From Endocalyx cinctus (taxonomy: Eukaryota; Ascomycota; Sordariomycetes; Amphisphaeriales; Apiosporaceae), in assembly GCA_001600455.1 (NCBI GenBank), contig BCKC01000005.1, forward strand, positions 2,046,001 to 2,110,000: 64,000 bases of DNA, in the 5' to 3' direction. Both the position numbers and the translations under genes were made by a program. The stretch's first letter is position 1, and each line of letters opens with the position of its first letter. Positions 1 to 9,385 of this stretch are shown piece after piece. The notes under the pieces are model-generated. The model was not told the origin of the DNA and ran no database searches. It saw only the letters and a program-made list of their open reading frames with translations.

Positions 1-1574
1 CTCAAAGGGATGGAATACTCGTGGCTCGGTTCTATCCTGTACTTCGCTCAGCTCATCTTCCAGCCTCTCGCGGCATTCCTGCTCGTTAAGCTACCAACTG
101 GAAAAGTCATCGGGACCGCAATTATCCTTTGGGTGAGTTTACAATTGAAACGAAGAACCAATTGTTAGAAAAGTTTGAACGCTTATCATCAACTCTTCTA
201 GGGGACGGCCGCTACTCTCCTAGCGGCGTGCACCAACTTCCCTTCGTTGCTGGTCCTGCGTTTTCTCCTCGGCTCTTTCGAGGCCATGATCGCGCCGTCA
301 CTGCTAGTCGTGACGCAGATGTGGTGGCGACGATCTGAGCAGACTCTCCGGACGTCCTACTGGAACGCGATGAACGGCGTAACTTTTATCGTCGGCAGCC
401 TAGTCACCTACGGATTAGGCCATATCACGAGCAACAAGATCTACCGGTACCAGACCATCTTCATCTTTTGTGGCGGCCTAACTGTCATCTTCGGCGTCTT
501 CTTCATCTTTCTCATGCCGGATTCGCCCATGGAAGCCAAGTATCTTACCGAGCGCGAGCAGATGATCGCTATAGAGAGGCTGCGCGCAAATCAGATGGGT
601 GTCGCCAGCCGCAAGTGGAAATGGGATCACGCCAAGGAGACTTTCCTCGACTTCAAGACTTTGCTTTGGTTCATTCTCATCACGGCCATCTCGTAAGTTC
701 ACCCACCCATTCTCCTAGATTACACCCGCAATTAGCCCTTATTGCTTACTATTACTCCTCAATATGTAGCATTGCAAGTGGTGGTATCAGCTCCTACGGC
801 AACCTCATCGTTCGAGATTTCGGATTCACCAACTTTAACGCGATCCTGTTCAGTATGCCAACAGGCGTGATCCAAGTCGTGGGAATCCTCGGTTCGGCCT
901 GGCTATCCACGAGATTCTCTCGGAAAGGGCTCGTGATCACAGGACTCAGCATCTTCCCCACCGTTGGGACGGTGCTCCTCATCACGATCCCGAGGACCAA
1001 AGACAACAGGGGAGTTCTGCTTTTTGGCTACTACCTCGTGTCTCTTCTCGGTGCCATAACTCCCATGGTGTACACGTGGTCGGCACAGAATACCGGCGGC
1101 GACACCAAGAAAAAAACGAGCTCTGCTGTTATGTTTATGGGCATGTGTACGGGTAACATCATAGGTCCCCTATTGTACGACACAGCATACGCGCCTCTAT
1201 ATCGGCCAGGTCTTATCGCGAACTTGATCATGTTCGTTCTTGTTGGTGTACTTGGATTGTAAGCTCTACGTTTTAATTATTTTGTTTTTCTTCCCAAAGG
1301 TCACTGAGATGTTACGAGCTAAACTAACTTTTACCTAAATAGGGTGATTCCTATGTACCTCATGATGCTGAACAAATGGCATGCAAAGAAGCGTGAGCAG
1401 CTGGGCAAGCGCGCTGATCTCGTGGACGAATCTATGATACGCAAGCGAGACATGCAGGACAGCAAGACCGCCGAACTCGAGCAATCTGATCGGCCATCGA
1501 GGAATATCGAAGACGATAACGGTCTTCAGGATCTCTCCGATCTGAAGAACGAGGATTTTATCTATGTCTACTGA
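1..1574 (+). CDS. Dal5-like MFS anion permease (5' truncated by window edge)
   Basis: Membrane transporter of the major facilitator superfamily, closest in style to the fungal allantoate permease (Dal5, anion:cation symporter) subfamily, which imports small organic anions such as allantoate, nicotinate or other carboxylates at the plasma membrane. Visible exons are 1-132, 202-692, 770-1258 and 1343-1574, joined by GT..AG introns with conserved phase, giving 447 residues of the C-terminal part. Signs of the family are the TM4-5 stretch around LLVLRFLLGSFEAMIAPS, the MPDSPMEAKYLTERE motif before the central cytoplasmic loop, and several further hydrophobic helices ending in a charged cytoplasmic tail with many Arg, Lys, Asp and Glu. 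The start codon and first helices lie left of the window. The substrate cannot be read from sequence. It has no obvious partner gene nearby. Confidence 0.85.
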
Positions 1575-2039
1575 AATCGAGGATGGTATATTGCATGTCA
1601 TGGTAAAAAAGGGGGCAAGGTGATGTGATATCTATGCTCTTAGGTATTTGTTGAAGAAGGAGGAGCACCGGTAGTCCACTAGACTAAACAGTAAATCTGC
1701 TTTGAATCTTGTCCAAGCCAAGTGTGGAGCCGTGATGATATAGCTTATCAGCAGCTTCATGTCCCAGTCATATCATTTCGTCTAAGTTGTAATTACGTGC
1801 TGAAATAGTACTCAACCAATGCATTGTTAAGCCACTACCAGACTCACCATGAATCATCAAGCCCTTATCGATAAGAATATGCAGTCCCACCGGACCCATA
1901 TGGGAGGTGAACATATCTGCGGGTTGTACTCCGTATCCGATGTAGTTAACTCTATTATCATCCTTCATTCTCCAGCATTCTATTTCCAGTTAAGTCTCCG
2001 TGACCTCCGCGCCGCTCGTTGAAAAGTGGAGTAAGCAAG
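1575..2039. other. Intergenic spacer, permease to SHB17-like gene
   Basis: This 465-bp stretch holds the 3' flank of the permease and the promoter and leader of the phosphatase gene. No conserved reading frame or RNA gene was seen. Confidence 0.5.
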
Positions 2040-3104
2040 ATGTCCGACCTAGACGCCTCGACACCGCGAGTTTTTCTCGTCCGCCATGGTTAGTAAGCTG
2101 AGACAAGTCTTTGTGTGTCTATGATGAGGCATTTTTCTGAGGTATTCTAATCATAATTGCTGAAACATGTCTTTGTTTAGGAGAGACGGAATGGACCAAA
2201 ACCGGCCAATTCACCGGAAAAAGCGAACTAGAGCTCACACCCGAAGGCGTCAAGCAAGTGACTAGCACAGCGACGCAGCTCGTCGGCGCCGGCAAGCTGA
2301 TCGACCCGGCGCGCGTCGCCCGCATCTGGGTTAGTCCTCGGAAGCGCGCGCAGGAAACTCTGCGCTATCTTTTCGACCCGACGAGCTCCTCTTCTCCCGG
2401 TACCGGTCCTGTCGCCGTTGTCGCTGATGATAACATCGTCACCTCCGAAGATATCGCGGAGTGGGATTACGGCGATTATGAAGGCCTGAAAGCGGCAGAG
2501 ATTAAGGCTCGTCGGGCTCAGAAAGGTTTGGATCAGGAGACGCCGTGGGACATTTGGAGGGATGGGTGTGAAGGTGGAGAGTATGTTTTTTTTTTCCCCC
2601 TCTTGCCTTTTCTTTTTCTAAATTATAGCTATAGTTTGCATTGACACTTTTATTGGTATGAGGTTATTTCTGATGATATTTTTCCCTTGACAGGTCAAAG
2701 GATCAGGTAACCACTCGGCTAGATAGGTTAATTTCGCAAATCCAAGGTTTACAGGGGCCATTTATCAAAGGTGAGAAGCCTTGCGACGTCATTTTGGTAC
2801 GTTTAACGCCTCTGAGTCACTTCCTTTAACTACTGTTTTCTCTAATCCCTATGAATTCCAGGTTGCACATGGTCATATTCTTCGTGCGTTTGCAAAGAGG
2901 TGGATTCGTTTACCTCTGGATATGGCCTTTCCTGTCATGATGTCCCCTGGATCCGTAGCTATCCTTAGGTGCGTAACTTTTTCTTCATGTTCGTGAATTA
3001 TTTTTAAATTGTAGCTAACGATACATTAATTAAGCTATAAAAACCGCAACGTTAATGAGCCTGGATTTTATCTAGGCATGTCACTTCCACCTCAGATCAA
3101 GTGA
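2040..3104 (+). CDS. SHB17: SHB17-like histidine phosphatase (sedoheptulose-1,7-bisphosphatase family)
   Basis: Cytosolic histidine-phosphatase-superfamily enzyme. The yeast relative Shb17 hydrolyses sedoheptulose-1,7-bisphosphate in riboneogenesis, feeding ribose-5-phosphate synthesis. Five exons were traced: 2040-2088, 2181-2580, 2694-2796, 2862-2968 and 3035-3104, giving 242 residues; all junctions restore frame and family-like sequence. The phospho-acceptor motif RHGETEW lies at residues 15-21 (His16), the second catalytic His is His187 in VAHGHILRAF, and the family signature around WDIWRDGCEGGE precedes the third exon. The last exon gives the conserved LSYKNRNVNEPGFYLGM ending. The first exon ends inside the RHG motif, which fixes the start at 2040. 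Several fungal paralogues in this superfamily are annotated only as phosphoglycerate mutase-like, so the exact sugar substrate is inferred. Confidence 0.88.
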
Positions 3105-3788
3105 TGAAGTGTTAAAACCAGCTCTTTGATAAATCGATCCTCGATATATAGTATAATTATGCAGTAGATTTACATTTCTTACTCTAATCCTAGAATTAAT
3201 TTTAAGATTTGACGTGCTTGGGAATACGAAAGCTACAATTACTAGGTATCCCTGAAGAATTTTACATGTAGCATTTTCGAACATTTTCTTTCATTTCTTG
3301 AGATGGAAGCAGTTTTGTTGATATTATTGAATGAGAACACCTTACGAAAGCTTATCGGGAGCTACCTGAATGTTGAAAGGAGCTGGAATTTTGCTGATCA
3401 AGCCGTAAAGAGAGAATGGCTGCGACACAACGTTCCAGGCATCTGAGTCAACCACATATTGCACACTCACATCCGTAAACTTTCAGAACGAAGTAGCCTA
3501 TTTCATCAACAGCTTCTGCTGTCATTTCCTGTCAATTCCGTTTTCGGATACTTATCAGACAAAGAATACTTAATTTCTAGACTGATCTTATTTATAACTG
3601 AAAGAATCTTTAAGCAAAGAGGGAGATATCTTGATGTGCAAGTGATCGAGTGTGTTTATTCGCTCTTCTGAATATTATTATCTATTTCATGTTAAGTACA
3701 GTACAGCCATTCATTTACGGATAAATACATTCTTCTCTTTCGTTAGATAATAAGTCAACTAATCAAGAACTTCATACAACCGGTCAAA
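3105..3788. other. Intergenic spacer
   Basis: About 680 bp, AT-rich. It contains a 47-codon ATG-initiated frame at 3303-3446 with no recognisable relatives, treated as chance. Otherwise it appears to be a 3' flank followed by a promoter. Confidence 0.45.
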
Positions 3789-5285
3789 ATGCCACCAAAA
3801 AATGGAATACCAATATCGGGTATGGAAGGTTTTCCTTATCTCCGTAACCTTAACATCGCTTCTACATGCGTCCTTTTCGCAGAGGGGCAAGATTTAGACT
3901 ACAGACCGGGGAGGCGATGGCCCGGTACCAACTCAGAATTCAATATGCCTGAAGATTGGAGAGCGAATATTCCGGCCATCGACGCCTTCTGTTCTCTCAA
4001 TGCACTCCAAGGTGATAGAGAGATGAACGTCGATGCAATAACTCTTGAAGTCGTTAACAACTTATTACTTTCTTCCTTGCCAACACTGGTGAGCCGGGAC
4101 ATCGAGCTCGTGAAGCCGGGCGACACGATGTTATTTGGTACCGAGCGAGATGAGTTTTTGTCTGAAGCTCTACCCCAGTGGGTGGAGCCCGAGGGCTTGA
4201 GAGAGAAGTTCCAAAAAAAATCATATCACTTCTGGCCGGTAAATGTAGCTGAGGATCAATATTCGAACTGGCCCGAATGGATGCTTGTTATTTTACATAT
4301 GGATCCTAAATCGAGAGATCAGAATGGTGATTACAGTCAGTTCGACTCCATTGCGGTAATTTCACCGTTTCACGGTGACGATTACCGGATTCTAGAAGAA
4401 GAGCTCCATTTCAAAATAACCCATGTCTTGGGATCTATGGGCATTACAGGTAGTACCGGATACACTGTGGAAGAGCCGTGGGTTCCCTACGCCAACCCCC
4501 CGCAGACATATGGCCAATTTGATAATTTTGGCTTCCTGGCCGGCCTGCACGTCTTCTGGATGATCAAGCAGTTTGTTGATCGACTAACGGGCTTGTACTG
4601 CGGAATGCCTATGGCCCACCAACCCCGTCGCTTCTGGCGTCCCCTACCGGGATTTTTCAACCCGGATCTCACGCGAGCCGAGATGATCGGGTATGCGGCC
4701 TCGGCGGTTCTCACAGCCCTAGACGGCCAGTGCCGCCTCGCGCTGGAGCCTGTCATGACGGACACCGTGAAGAAGGGATACTACCTTGCACCTGAAACAA
4801 TTAAACTGGATCAGATTATTCCCGATCGCAGTCGTACGCGCGCGTTCGTTCCAAATAGCGAGAATGAAAACGGAGAGATGCTTATGTGGCAAGAACCCGA
4901 AGACAACAAAACCACTAATGATGCTGCTACTGCCTCGGGCGGAACCGTCCAAAAAGCAGTAGCAATCGACGACGATGAAAACTACGAGGGATCATGGGAA
5001 GGTCTCAGGTCGCGTCACGACTATAGAGGTGGTTACTCCAGTTCTGCCCCATCGGAAAATGGTGATCAAGAAGAGGACGATGATATCGATCAGGAGTATA
5101 TCCCTATTAGCAAGGACAAGGCCAAGTCCGAGGCTAAAACCAAGAGCAAAGGAAAAGATGCCAGCAAGTCGAAGAAAGCGAAGAAGAGCACGAAGGAAAA
5201 GACGCCGAAGGGAGACAAGAAGAAGGGAAAGAAGAGGTCGAATGATGACAAGAAAGAGGGCAAGGCCAAGAGAGCCAAGAAGTAA
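3789..5285 (+). CDS. Ulp1/C48-like protein with apparent loss of catalytic residues
   Basis: Single-exon gene for 498 residues. I do not recognise it as a named protein. Residues 140-275 resemble the SUMO-protease (Ulp1, peptidase C48) fold: an EWMLVIL strand (Glu163-Trp164) sits where active enzymes have His-Trp, Asp186 in QFDSIAVIS matches the catalytic Asp, and GQFDNFGFLAGLHVFWMI matches the Gln...Asp-Cys-Gly-x-His segment. Ala251 stands where the nucleophilic Cys should be and Glu163 where the catalytic His should be. If the alignment is right, this is a non-catalytic relative that might bind SUMO or ubiquitin-like proteins. The tail from about residue 365 is acidic, then very Lys-rich (roughly 430-498), giving likely nuclear localisation signals. 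The assignment is by pattern only; the coding frame itself is certain. Confidence 0.8.
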   Translation: MPPKNGIPISGMEGFPYLRNLNIASTCVLFAEGQDLDYRPGRRWPGTNSEFNMPEDWRANIPAIDAFCSLNALQGDREMNVDAITLEVVNNLLLSSLPTLVSRDIELVKPGDTMLFGTERDEFLSEALPQWVEPEGLREKFQKKSYHFWPVNVAEDQYSNWPEWMLVILHMDPKSRDQNGDYSQFDSIAVISPFHGDDYRILEEELHFKITHVLGSMGITGSTGYTVEEPWVPYANPPQTYGQFDNFGFLAGLHVFWMIKQFVDRLTGLYCGMPMAHQPRRFWRPLPGFFNPDLTRAEMIGYAASAVLTALDGQCRLALEPVMTDTVKKGYYLAPETIKLDQIIPDRSRTRAFVPNSENENGEMLMWQEPEDNKTTNDAATASGGTVQKAVAIDDDENYEGSWEGLRSRHDYRGGYSSSAPSENGDQEEDDDIDQEYIPISKDKAKSEAKTKSKGKDASKSKKAKKSTKEKTPKGDKKKGKKRSNDDKKEGKAKRAKK

Positions 5286-6129
5286 TCTGCACGGTGATGA
5301 CCGCCGGGGTCTTGTTAGTTTTCTGTAGATTTGATTAGTAGTTCGAGTTTTATTTCTGGATATTTCTCCGCAATTATTTCGGAGTTGGAGACCAACGATA
5401 GGTAGTAATACAACGCAGCATTTTGTGATGTTGCTGTTTCCAAATGCAGCATATGCTGTTGAAATCGTGCGTTAAATTATATCAGAGTGCCTCCACCGCT
5501 GTGATATCCGGTACAGGTGGGGCAATTCCGTGCTTCCCCTCCCTTATTCCCATATTCTCGCCGGGTATAAAATGCTTCGTACATATATCGATCAGCTGTC
5601 TTCAGGATATTAACCCGTGCTGGTGAAAAACATGAGTAAGCGAAACTGTTGTTGATCACATTGATCTATGAGCCTCGGTCTAGATGCGGCCTAGTGAAGT
5701 TCTTCATGTACACATTGTATCGTTTATCTCAGTGTCTTGATTTATTAATTATCTCGGCATCGACATGAATGTAACATTATACTACTCCAAGTGTTTCCAT
5801 CACCCACCTTGAAAGACCCATAGCGTGTAACTTCAAGCATGTCGGCGGCCGCCAATGACATAATGTAATAGTTATCAGCTTGTACTTTTTTTTTTTTTTT
5901 TACGGAAGTACATAGAGTTATGCATGAGTCATAAAAATTGCAAATTTTATTATCATGATTAGTTATAGTTTTGATTGAATATATATACATACATACGTAC
6001 TGTATGTGCATATATAAATATAACTTCCATTTCTTTCTCCTACGCGCGACGTTCTTGTAATTATAGATACTCTTCATCATATTCACCCTTAAACATAATC
6101 GCTTGAGCTAATTAATATTTTCTTTCCTC
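5286..6129. other. Intergenic spacer
   Basis: AT-rich 844-bp stretch between the Ulp1-like gene and the GMC oxidoreductase gene. It includes a poly-T tract near 5887-5902 and a TATA/CATA-rich patch near 5980-6020. No gene was supported. Confidence 0.5.
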
Positions 6130-8210
6130 ATGCATTCTTCCGCTCTAACTACTTCCCCGGAAGATTTCCTGAAAACCCAATATGATTTTATTATATGTGG
6201 CGGTGGTACAGCTGGTCTCGTTCTCGCTGCTCGTCTCAGCGAGAACCCAGATGTCACCGTGGGGATAATCGAAGCAGGCCAGTATCTTGTCGGCGACAAG
6301 TTGGTCGATACCCCAGCTTTCTTCAACAAGATGTTCTATAATGAGAAATACGATTGGATGATGAAGACTACCCCTCAAGTAAGTTTCCATACTTATCGTA
6401 CATCCACAATTATTTGGGTGACTAATATGAATTTTCTGTAGAAAGGAAATAAAGGCAAGACGCACCATCTGCCTCGTGGGAAACTCCTTGGAGGTTCTAG
6501 TGGTATCAATTATATGATGTAAGTGTGATACTCAATGTCCGCTCTAGGGGGGAAAATGGTTCTGATATCGATGAAAGGTACGTTCGTGGCTCTAAGCAGG
6601 ATTATGATGACTGGGCCGAGATGGTAGGTGATCCGTCATGGGGCTCGAATGAGATGAATGAATATTTCAAAAAACATGAAACTATGGAGCCTATTCCCGC
6701 TGAGGCAAAGAAAGGATCGACGTTTCCTTTTGTTGCCGATTATCACGGTTCTAGTGGCCCGATTCGTACGAGCTTTAACGAACAGAAAACGGACCTGGAC
6801 GAAGCATTGGGCAGCGCATTCAAAGAGATATCTGGTTTTCCAGCGCACCACATGCCTGTTGATCCATGGAGTGGAGATCATATCGGCTTCTACAACACTA
6901 TGGGTACCGTCAGTCGCTCTGGCTCAGATCGAGGGAAGCGCAGCTATTCCGCAAGTGGTTACTTTGAGCCAAACAAACAACGCCCAAACCTGAAACTCAT
7001 ATGCAATGCCCTAGTACACAAGGTCATTCTTTCTGATGACAACTCGGTGGCGACTGCGGTAGAGTTCTCCCACGAGGGCTCCACTTTTCAAGTTCCTGCT
7101 AAGCGAGAGGTAATTCTCTGCGCGGGAGCAATCAAGAGTCCGCAGTTATTGGAACTCTCGGGGATCGGCGACCCCGACGTGCTTAAGAAGGCAGGCGTAG
7201 AATGCAAGGTAGAGAACCGAGACGTAGGCGCTCACTACCAGGATCATCTTTTTACCCCTCTTATCTATCATCTCGCCCCCGGAGGCATTCGCAGTGAGGA
7301 TGCGCTTTCCGACCCGGATAAGATAGCAGAGGCCATGAAATTACTTGAAGAAGGGCATACTGGACCTCTTACGTCTATTGCCAGTTTACACGGGTTCACG
7401 CCGTTCAAAAAGCTTGTTTCTAGCGAAGAATTGGAAGAAACTATTCGATCTATCGAAGAAACGCCAGTCGAAACGGACTTCGAGAGGAGACAGCTGAATC
7501 AGATCGTGGCGCATCTGCGAAGCGACATATCTGCCAACCTACAAATAATTCTACTCCCTATCAAGCTAGACTTCAACGCGGGTGTTCCCAACCAAGGTCT
7601 TCTATTTTCAACCAAGAATCCAGGCGAGATGGACCGGTTCACCATAGCGGTGATCCTATCGTATCCCGTATCCCGTGGAACGGTTCACATTACGAGCTCC
7701 GGTAAGATTCCTTATTCTTCTATCATAATTATGACTCTCCGATCACTTGCGTCATACTCGCGAGAAAAAGAAATCACTAACAAAAAGAATGACAATAATT
7801 ATCTAGATCCTACGGTACAACCCGCCATAAACCCCGCATACGTCGAACACATAGCCGACAAGACCGTCCTCGCGGCCGGCCTACGGTTCTTTGAAAAGGC
7901 CGTGCAGACGGCGGGGATGAAAGCTTTCGTCAGCGACCGGTTGCACCCGGCTCCGGAAGTAGATCTGCAGCAGCTCGATCAGGCTCGGGACGCTGTCACG
8001 GACACGATCTTGGGAGCTTATCACTCGTGCGGCTCCTGTTCCATGGGTGCCGCCGTCGACGAAAGGCTGAAGGTGTCGGGGGTCGGAAACCTTAGGGTCT
8101 GCGACGCGAGCGTATTTCCTAACAACGTCAGCGGTAATATCGTCGGTAGCGTGTATGCGGTGGGAGAGAAGGGTGCAGATATCATATTAAGGGAATTGGG
8201 AACCCACTAA
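6130..8210 (+). CDS. GMC-family FAD-dependent oxidoreductase (AA3-like)
   Basis: Glucose-methanol-choline oxidoreductase; such enzymes oxidise alcohols or sugars using FAD. Exons are 6130-6378, 6442-6518, 6578-7701 and 7807-8210 (617 residues). The N-terminal ADP-binding loop reads [16 protein letters not shown] with an Asp/Glu-ended strand (IIEAGQ) shortly after. The GMC signature 1 region is [12 protein letters not shown], split by intron 2. GMC signature 2 is [15 protein letters not shown]. The C-terminal active-site pair is His556 ([11 protein letters not shown]) and Asn594 ([11 protein letters not shown]), the His/Asn arrangement also known from choline oxidase-type members. There is no secretion signal, so it is probably intracellular. 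Intron 3 (105 bp) keeps the frame open if unspliced, but it interrupts conserved sequence and has good splice sites. The substrate is unknown. Confidence 0.9.
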
Positions 8211-8470
8211 TTACCGCAAGACATATTAAGGTACTACATTTATGGAGGAATTGGACCAGATCGATCACTTCTACAGATAATTATCACACCCAAAAGTTGT
8301 CCTCAGCAATTTCCTTTGTCGTGCATTGCGCTGCTTTAACCTGAGCCGAAGTGAGTTTAGTGAGTCGGAGATGCAGGGGTAATATCCTTTATTTCGGGGT
8401 TTAACGTAAGCATGCTACATGCTACATGCCATTTTGAGACGTATTTGCTGTTAGATATCTGATTACTAGT

Positions 8471-8700
8471 AGACATCCAGCGTTGGATTTACAGAGATAA
8501 GTGTCCAAACCTAATAGCTCTAAATATAAAATATGAACGAATCTCTTTTGTAGTAGTGGGATACCTACTGGTGGATATCTAGGGTTGGGTATCTAGAGAT
8601 GAATATCCAAAGACAAATGCAATAGTTCCAAAAATAAATATAAGCAAACTTTTTACGATATGACATCCAGCGTTGGATGTTCAGAGATGAATATCTAAGA
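8471..8700. repeat. Three degenerate tandem units carrying a hairpin core
   Basis: Units start near 8472, 8573 and 8662. Each has a core like catccagcgttggatg followed by cagagatgaatatc, then an A-rich spacer. The third core (8664-8679) is a 6-bp inverted repeat with a GCGT loop. The middle copy is the most diverged. Confidence 0.55.
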
Positions 8701-8944
8701 AAAGTATTTATTGGCATGACTTGTGCTCCTGGGTCAATAAGGCAGGCAGTTCAGGCGTTTCTATGGGCTGTAAGCTCAACTTGGGGAGCCTAAGTGTGTA
8801 ACCATTGCACTTCAGCTATCTATCTGCCTAATTTTATGCAGCCTCAGCGTCAATTTACAGAAAAGGTGACTTCATTAAACCTGGGTATTCTTATATTATT
8901 GGTTGCTTCTTTCGGTGAGCTCAACAGTGGCGCAATGTAAGAAA

Positions 8945-9255
8945 ATAGGTTTACGTTGGAGTGTAGGGTCGCACAGGGTCGCACAGTTACGTAGCCAGAG
9001 CTGAGCAGAAGGGTAGTAGTGTAAATCTAAGAGCCCACCTAGAATAAATAACTTTATTGATTCTTGGCCCTTCTCTATCTCTTGAGAGGCTTCCGCCTCT
9101 CCTTATGTAGACATATCCTACATGGGCTACCCTTAGGATAGCCGTAGCCGCGCTCCTAGCTATTTATATGTCCCACCTATTATCCCTGACACGCAACCCC
9201 TCTTCCTATTCGCCATTACTGGCTCCTGCCTGCCGACAGGGTGGCCGCCACCCTC
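8945..9255. repeat. Possible solo LTR or retroelement remnant
   Basis: Around 8953 lies a gttggagtgtaggg start, close to common fungal Copia LTR ends. The segment continues with a doubled gggtcgcaca and three stem-loops: gagaggc/gcctctc at 9084-9101, atgtag/ctacat at 9105-9123, and agggtgg/ccaccct at 9238-9254. I could not find clear target-site duplications or internal element sequence, so the boundaries are approximate. Confidence 0.3.
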
Positions 9256-9385
9256 TGAAAATATATAAGGAAATGAGCGAGCCGCGCGATGGACTAATGA
9301 TAGGCATATGTATAACTTTATTAACTTCATAGCTTCCGTTAGTTAGGCTACCTACGAGTCGGGTCACCCTGAACAATATCACAAT

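Larger units (their letters stand above)
8211..9385. other. Intergenic region with degenerate repeats and LTR-like hairpins
   Basis: No gene was supported in this 1.2-kb interval. The centre (8471-8700) holds three degenerate copies of a roughly 90-100-bp unit, and 8945-9255 holds a series of short perfect hairpins resembling a decayed solo LTR. Confidence 0.5.

Noticed and set aside
3303..3446. 47-codon ATG-started frame after the SHB17-like gene
   Set aside because: Reads plausibly but has no known relatives and no splice partner; too short to call.
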